From contig NZ_AXBD01000006.1 in NCBI RefSeq assembly GCF_000473145.1, positions 1 through 56,252 on the forward strand: a DNA stretch of 56,252 bases, in the 5' to 3' direction. Within the stretch, counting starts at the first letter, position 1. The number at the start of each line of letters is the position of its first letter. Below, in pieces: positions 52,801-56,252 of this stretch. The position numbers and the translations under genes were made by a program. A model generated the notes under the pieces. The model saw nothing but the letters and a program-made list of their open reading frames with translations. It was not told the DNA's origin and ran no database searches. The DNA is from Leisingera daeponensis DSM 23529 (GTDB lineage: Bacteria; Pseudomonadota; Alphaproteobacteria; Rhodobacterales; Rhodobacteraceae).

Positions 52801-53273
52801 TCCCTCACCGCCGGACAGCGGACTGGTAAAAACCTGGCAGCGACCTAATTGCCGCCGCCCCGTGCGGAAAGCCCCGATCCAATCCGGCCGGGAAGCCGGC
52901 TTGTTTCAGCCGCTCGCCCCGCAAACCGTCCGCAAAGAACCGCGCAACGGCAGGAACCCGCTCAAACGCGGGTGTTGAAAGTCTGGGAAAACGCGGGGCT
53001 GTTCTGTAACAGTGGAGCCGGTTTACCCTGCCCCGTGTCACATCCGGGAAGCGGGGTTTGAGGCAACTCCGCAAGCAAAAACTCTGCCCGCAGAAGTGCT
53101 TGGCCGCTGCCCGGCAGAGAGCGGCATCCGGCCCGGCCGCACAAAGACCCGCAATCGCGAATCGCAGCGCCTCAAGCCGGGCGGCACCCGCCTGGCTTGA
53201 GGCGCTCTGTTTGCGCAGTTGCAGACCGGCGGCCTGCCGGCACCGGCGGGCCGGAGAAGCAGGCCGGACGCCT
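52801..53273. other. Non-coding remainder of gap between beta-helix C and GT2
   Basis: No gene is supported in this 470-base stretch. Short plus-strand frames lack ribosome sites and homology. It contains the large hairpin at 53166-53206 near the GT2 3' end; the rest shows no structure I can name. Confidence 0.5.
53166..53206 (-). terminator. Long hairpin after the GT2 gene
   Basis: AGCGCCTCAAGCC...GGCTTGAGGCGCT forms a near-perfect stem of about 18 base pairs with one mismatch and a tiny loop. It lies about 70 bases beyond the minus-strand GT2 stop. There is no T-run. It is probably a transcript end or protective structure. Confidence 0.6.
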
Positions 53274-54182
53274 TCAGAACGCGGGCTTCTTCACCCGCTG
53301 CCGCATCCTTTGCCTCTTGCGGGCCCGCAGCTTCAGTTTCACCCGCTGCACGGCCAGCGTGACCAAGGCCGACAGCCGGTCCGACGTGGAGAGGTCCGGG
53401 GTCAGGCAGAGGGAGTTCAGATATTCCCGTGACAGCCGCCGCGCGGGGCGCGGATCCGCAACCGCATCCGGGTCAAACCATTTCGCCACCGCATCCGGCG
53501 TCTTGTTGGCCCGTTGCGAGCCATCCTTATGCAGCCTGCGCTGAAACTGCGGCGCACACTCCAGCCGGACGATATGCCCCAGCAGGGCGCATTCGGCCAG
53601 CAGCACGTAGTCCGAAGCGATATAGCTACCGATCAGGCGCGTGCGGGCCAGCATGTCCCGGCGGAACATCCCGAACACCGAGGTCACGACCGCCAGCTGG
53701 TCCAGCGTTTCATAGAGCCGCCGCGCCGGTGTGCGGGCTGAGGTCTCCACGCAGGACGCCGCCCTTGTCCCGGTTTCCCGCCCGGTGTCATCAATATACC
53801 TGAACGCCGGGTAGACCAGGACTGCGCCGTCGCCATGCTCTTCGAACCCCTGCAGGCAGGCCGACAGAAAGGCGGGGCCCAGAATGTCATCATGGGCCAG
53901 CCAGTTGAAATACTCGCCGCGGGCCAGGTGGAATGTGTAATTGTAGTTCTTGGCGGCGCCGATATTGCGCGGCTGCCGCACATAGAGAATGCGCGGATCC
54001 TGCTCCGCAAAGCGGCGGCAGATCGCCTCGGTGCCATCGGTTGAGGCATTGTCGGAGATGATCAGCTCGAAATCCTGAAACGTCTGCGCCAGAACGGATT
54101 GAATGGCCTGCTCCAGGTAGTTTTCGCCGTTGTAGACCGGCAGCCCGATGCTGCAGGCCGGCGCCGCGGAAATATCTGTCAT
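53274..54182 (-). CDS. Family 2 glycosyltransferase
   Basis: A 302-residue GT-A enzyme with SIGLPVYNGENYLEQAIQSVLAQTFQDFELIISDNASTDGT at about 11-51 and YFNWLAHDDILGP (metal-binding DD in place of DxD). TSVFGMFRRDMLARTRLIGSYIASDYVLLAEC follows, with the acceptor-side aspartate. The C-terminus is very basic (KLKLRARKRQRMRQRVKKPAF), which suggests membrane or nucleic-acid-like charge contacts. It stands alone between beta-helix C and the large secreted protein. Donor unknown. Confidence 0.9.
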   Translation of the reverse strand: MTDISAAPACSIGLPVYNGENYLEQAIQSVLAQTFQDFELIISDNASTDGTEAICRRFAEQDPRILYVRQPRNIGAAKNYNYTFHLARGEYFNWLAHDDILGPAFLSACLQGFEEHGDGAVLVYPAFRYIDDTGRETGTRAASCVETSARTPARRLYETLDQLAVVTSVFGMFRRDMLARTRLIGSYIASDYVLLAECALLGHIVRLECAPQFQRRLHKDGSQRANKTPDAVAKWFDPDAVADPRPARRLSREYLNSLCLTPDLSTSDRLSALVTLAVQRVKLKLRARKRQRMRQRVKKPAF

Positions 54183-54287
54183 CTGCTCACTCGTTTACCG
54201 GTACCCATGCTCACATAGCCCGCCCCGCAAACCCGGCCACCCCGGGCTGTGCGGCCGGCAGGGCGGCTGTCCCTGACGGCCGTGCAT

Positions 54288-56252
54288 TCAGACGAGGACG
54301 GCGAATTCAAACGCGTCTCCCGTCAGGTTCAGCCCATAGACATTGTGCAGCACGCCGATCAGCTCATCCTGATCGCCGCCGCTGCCTGCCAGCCAGATCG
54401 CGGTGCCGGCCGGCAGCCCGGCGGCGTCCTCGGTCAGCACGTAATCCGAGCTGGTTCCGGCCAGCCGCACCTTGTCGCCGGCGGTGAAGTCCCAGACATA
54501 GCCGTAATCGTCCGCGCCGCTGGTGGCGCCATCGCCGTCGTCATAATAGACGGTGCCGTTGTCTCCGAAAACGAACACATCGCCGCCGCCATTGCCGGTG
54601 AAGACATCCAGCTCCCCCAGCCCCGGCAGCGGAGCGGTTTCCTCCACCGCCGCCAGCACCTCGGCGGTATCATCGCCGATGATCACATCGCCGCCTTCGA
54701 TTTCGGTGATGGCGATATCGTGGAACTCGATATCGTAATGATGGGCGACCAGCGCAAACGACCCGGTGACCGGATCGTCATAGCCGATCGTCAGGTCCAT
54801 CAGCCAGTCCACCGGCTCGGCCGTGCCCTCTTCCCAGACCTTCATCTTGTAGGTCCGGTCAAAGGTGCCAGACTGCTCGACCCGCATCAGGAAATTGAAC
54901 CGCGTGCCTTCGGCCAGCGCATAGTTGGTATCGCCGGTATTGGGGAAGATCTCGAAATGCGGGGTGCCGGTATGCTGGTTGTAGAACAGGAACTCCGAAG
55001 GGGTGAACCCTCTCAGCGGCTGCCACTGGATGGGGGAATCATCGGTATGGCCGTTCCACCACAGCCCGAAGCCGAACAGGCCGCCCACGATGGACATGTC
55101 ATGCGGCGTGACCGCAACCCGGGCTTCGAAAAAGTCCCATGTGTCGTCGCCAAGGGTGATGAAGCGGTCAAAGCCCAGCTCCTTGGGACGCACGCCGTCG
55201 CCGGTCAGCATCCAGTTGCCGTCGACGATCTGGGCCACGTCCTGGATATTCGTGACCGTGGACCAGTCGATCGAGTAGTTCGGATCCCAGTCGGATCCGC
55301 CCTCATACTGGATGGTCACATCCTGCGTGTAGGTGGAGCCGTCCTCATATCTGGCAATGATCGACACCACATCGTCGGCCGCGGAAGGATCCAGTTCGGC
55401 ATAGGCAATGTCGATGTTGAAATCCCCAGCCTTCTCCAGCCGGTGCTGGTCCGGGCCGGCCGACAAAGACCGCTCCGCACCGCCGTTCAGCGTGTAGCTC
55501 AGCGACACCAGCCCCTCGGCAAACACATCCCCCAGGATATTGACCCAGGTCTGCGGCACACCGGGCTGGCCAAAGGTCTGCACCGGCCCGTACCAGACGT
55601 CGATGACCGGCCCGACTGCGACGGTCACCGTCGCGGTATCGGTGAGGCCGCTGTCATCGGCGATCGTGTAAGTGAAGCTGTCCGCCCCCTCGTAGCCCGC
55701 ATCGGGCGTATAGGTCAGGGTGCCGTCGCCATTGTCCGTCAGGGTGCCGTTCAACGGAGCGGTGAAGCTGCCGAAGGTGACGGGATCGCCATCGGGGTCG
55801 CTGTCATTGGCCAGCAGGCCGCTGATTGTGATCACCAGCGCCGTATCGGTGGCCGCGGACCGGATGTCATCCGCCGCATCCGGCGCCTGGTTCACCGGGG
55901 TGAAGCTGCCGTCCTCATCGGCGATCGGGTCGCCCGCCACCTCGAAGTAATCGACCTGCGCGGTATAGCCCGCGGCCAGCCCGGTGTTGCCCGCAAACAC
56001 CCCCGCCGAACTGGCGGTCAGCGCATGGGTGAAGCTCACCGCCGTGGTCCAGCTGATGCCGTCGGCGGAATACTCATAGGTCCAGACATCGCCCGCGCGG
56101 TCCACCCGCAGATACTCGGCACTGCCCGGGATCACCGCATTGACCCGCGAGGAGGAGGAGCCGTTCACCGTCACCCCGGCAAAGACCCGCAGGTTGCTGC
56201 CGTCGGAATAGGTGTCGAACCGCACCCAGTTGCCCGCGTCCTGCTCCACCAG
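54288..56252 (-). CDS. Large secreted protein, 3' part only (concanavalin-like, Ig/cadherin-like and C-terminal secretion domains)
   Basis: The gene runs off the right edge, so its 5' end is missing; about 654 residues are visible. The first visible domain (about 1-105; EQDAGNWVRFDTYSDG, YLRVDRAGDVWTYEYSADGISW) resembles a DUF1349-type concanavalin-like fold. An Ig/cadherin-like repeat follows (NQAPDAADDIRSAATDTALVI to SFTYTIADDSGLTDTATV). A further beta-rich region contains a second concanavalin-like lectin or glucanase-like segment (FGFGLWWNGHTDDSPIQWQP). The last 120 residues are Gly/Asp-rich and end AFEFAVLV, compatible with type I secretion. It may be an adhesin or glycan-binding enzyme; no catalytic residues are assigned. 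Confidence 0.75.
   Translation of the reverse strand: MVEQDAGNWVRFDTYSDGSNLRVFAGVTVNGSSSSRVNAVIPGSAEYLRVDRAGDVWTYEYSADGISWTTAVSFTHALTASSAGVFAGNTGLAAGYTAQVDYFEVAGDPIADEDGSFTPVNQAPDAADDIRSAATDTALVITISGLLANDSDPDGDPVTFGSFTAPLNGTLTDNGDGTLTYTPDAGYEGADSFTYTIADDSGLTDTATVTVAVGPVIDVWYGPVQTFGQPGVPQTWVNILGDVFAEGLVSLSYTLNGGAERSLSAGPDQHRLEKAGDFNIDIAYAELDPSAADDVVSIIARYEDGSTYTQDVTIQYEGGSDWDPNYSIDWSTVTNIQDVAQIVDGNWMLTGDGVRPKELGFDRFITLGDDTWDFFEARVAVTPHDMSIVGGLFGFGLWWNGHTDDSPIQWQPLRGFTPSEFLFYNQHTGTPHFEIFPNTGDTNYALAEGTRFNFLMRVEQSGTFDRTYKMKVWEEGTAEPVDWLMDLTIGYDDPVTGSFALVAHHYDIEFHDIAITEIEGGDVIIGDDTAEVLAAVEETAPLPGLGELDVFTGNGGGDVFVFGDNGTVYYDDGDGATSGADDYGYVWDFTAGDKVRLAGTSSDYVLTEDAAGLPAGTAIWLAGSGGDQDELIGVLHNVYGLNLTGDAFEFAVLV

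Noticed and set aside
52685..53200. Short plus-strand frames between beta-helix C and GT2
   Set aside because: They cross the duplicated leader and the large hairpin and have no coding character.

Overview
The window is uniformly GC-rich, with strong codon bias, long antisense shadow frames and very few AT-rich patches. Gene content and style suggest an alphaproteobacterium of the Rhodobacterales (Roseobacter group). The combination of a complete dTDP-rhamnose operon, a type I secretion system with an RTX substrate, LuxR-type regulators and an exopolysaccharide export module resembles the rhamnose-operon 'biofilm plasmids' known in roseobacters. No replication, partition, tRNA or rRNA gene is visible, so plasmid versus chromosome cannot be decided here. 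The window holds about 35 convincing protein genes. Nearly all serve surface polysaccharide synthesis and export, or encode large secreted proteins.

Layout. (1) 0.1-10 kb: a small membrane protein; a minus-strand rtx > ABC exporter > HlyD adaptor set (6.4-0.6 kb) with a strong hairpin between substrate and exporter; a LuxR regulator overlapped by a repeat-containing membrane-anchored protein; and a divergent second LuxR with a degenerate receiver. (2) 10-18 kb: a GT4 glycosyltransferase whose 3' end is followed by tandem copies of its last codons; rfbCBDA (dTDP-L-rhamnose); a Wza-type export lipoprotein; an SDR epimerase and a minimal phosphoglycosyl transferase. (3) 18-27 kb: a membrane-bound nucleotide-sugar 4,6-dehydratase, a YjbH-YjbF-YjbE-like exopolysaccharide module, bifunctional mannose-1-phosphate guanylyltransferase/phosphomannose isomerase and an outer-membrane beta-barrel candidate. 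(4) 27-37 kb: a sulfotransferase, beta-helix paralog A, two GT4 enzymes, a Wzc-type tyrosine autokinase and, divergently, beta-helix paralog B with an RTX tail. (5) 37-49.6 kb: a ten-gene minus-strand run (second phosphoglycosyl transferase, PglK-like ABC flippase, double-headed GT4, polymerase/ligase-like membrane protein, sulfotransferase, UDP-glucuronate decarboxylase, two GT2, two GT4), mostly translationally coupled. (6) 49.6-56 kb: an AT-rich gap with a small two-helix protein, beta-helix paralog C with two LamG-like domains, a GT2 and the 3' part of a large secreted protein.

How they work together (inference). Two priming transferases imply two undecaprenyl-linked glycans. Rhamnose, xylose, mannose and a 4-keto-6-deoxy-HexNAc derivative are likely sugars, and two sulfotransferases suggest sulfation. 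Wza, Wzc and the Yjb module give the export route. The type I exporter is the obvious candidate carrier for the RTX protein, beta-helix paralogs B and C and the protein at the right edge.

The most unusual element is the trio of beta-helix proteins. They share a nearly identical core of about 355 residues, but each carries a different terminus: an N-terminal signal-like segment with no C-terminal cargo domain, an RTX tail, or a double LamG tail. The three core copies also form large direct and inverted repeats that bracket the glycan operons.
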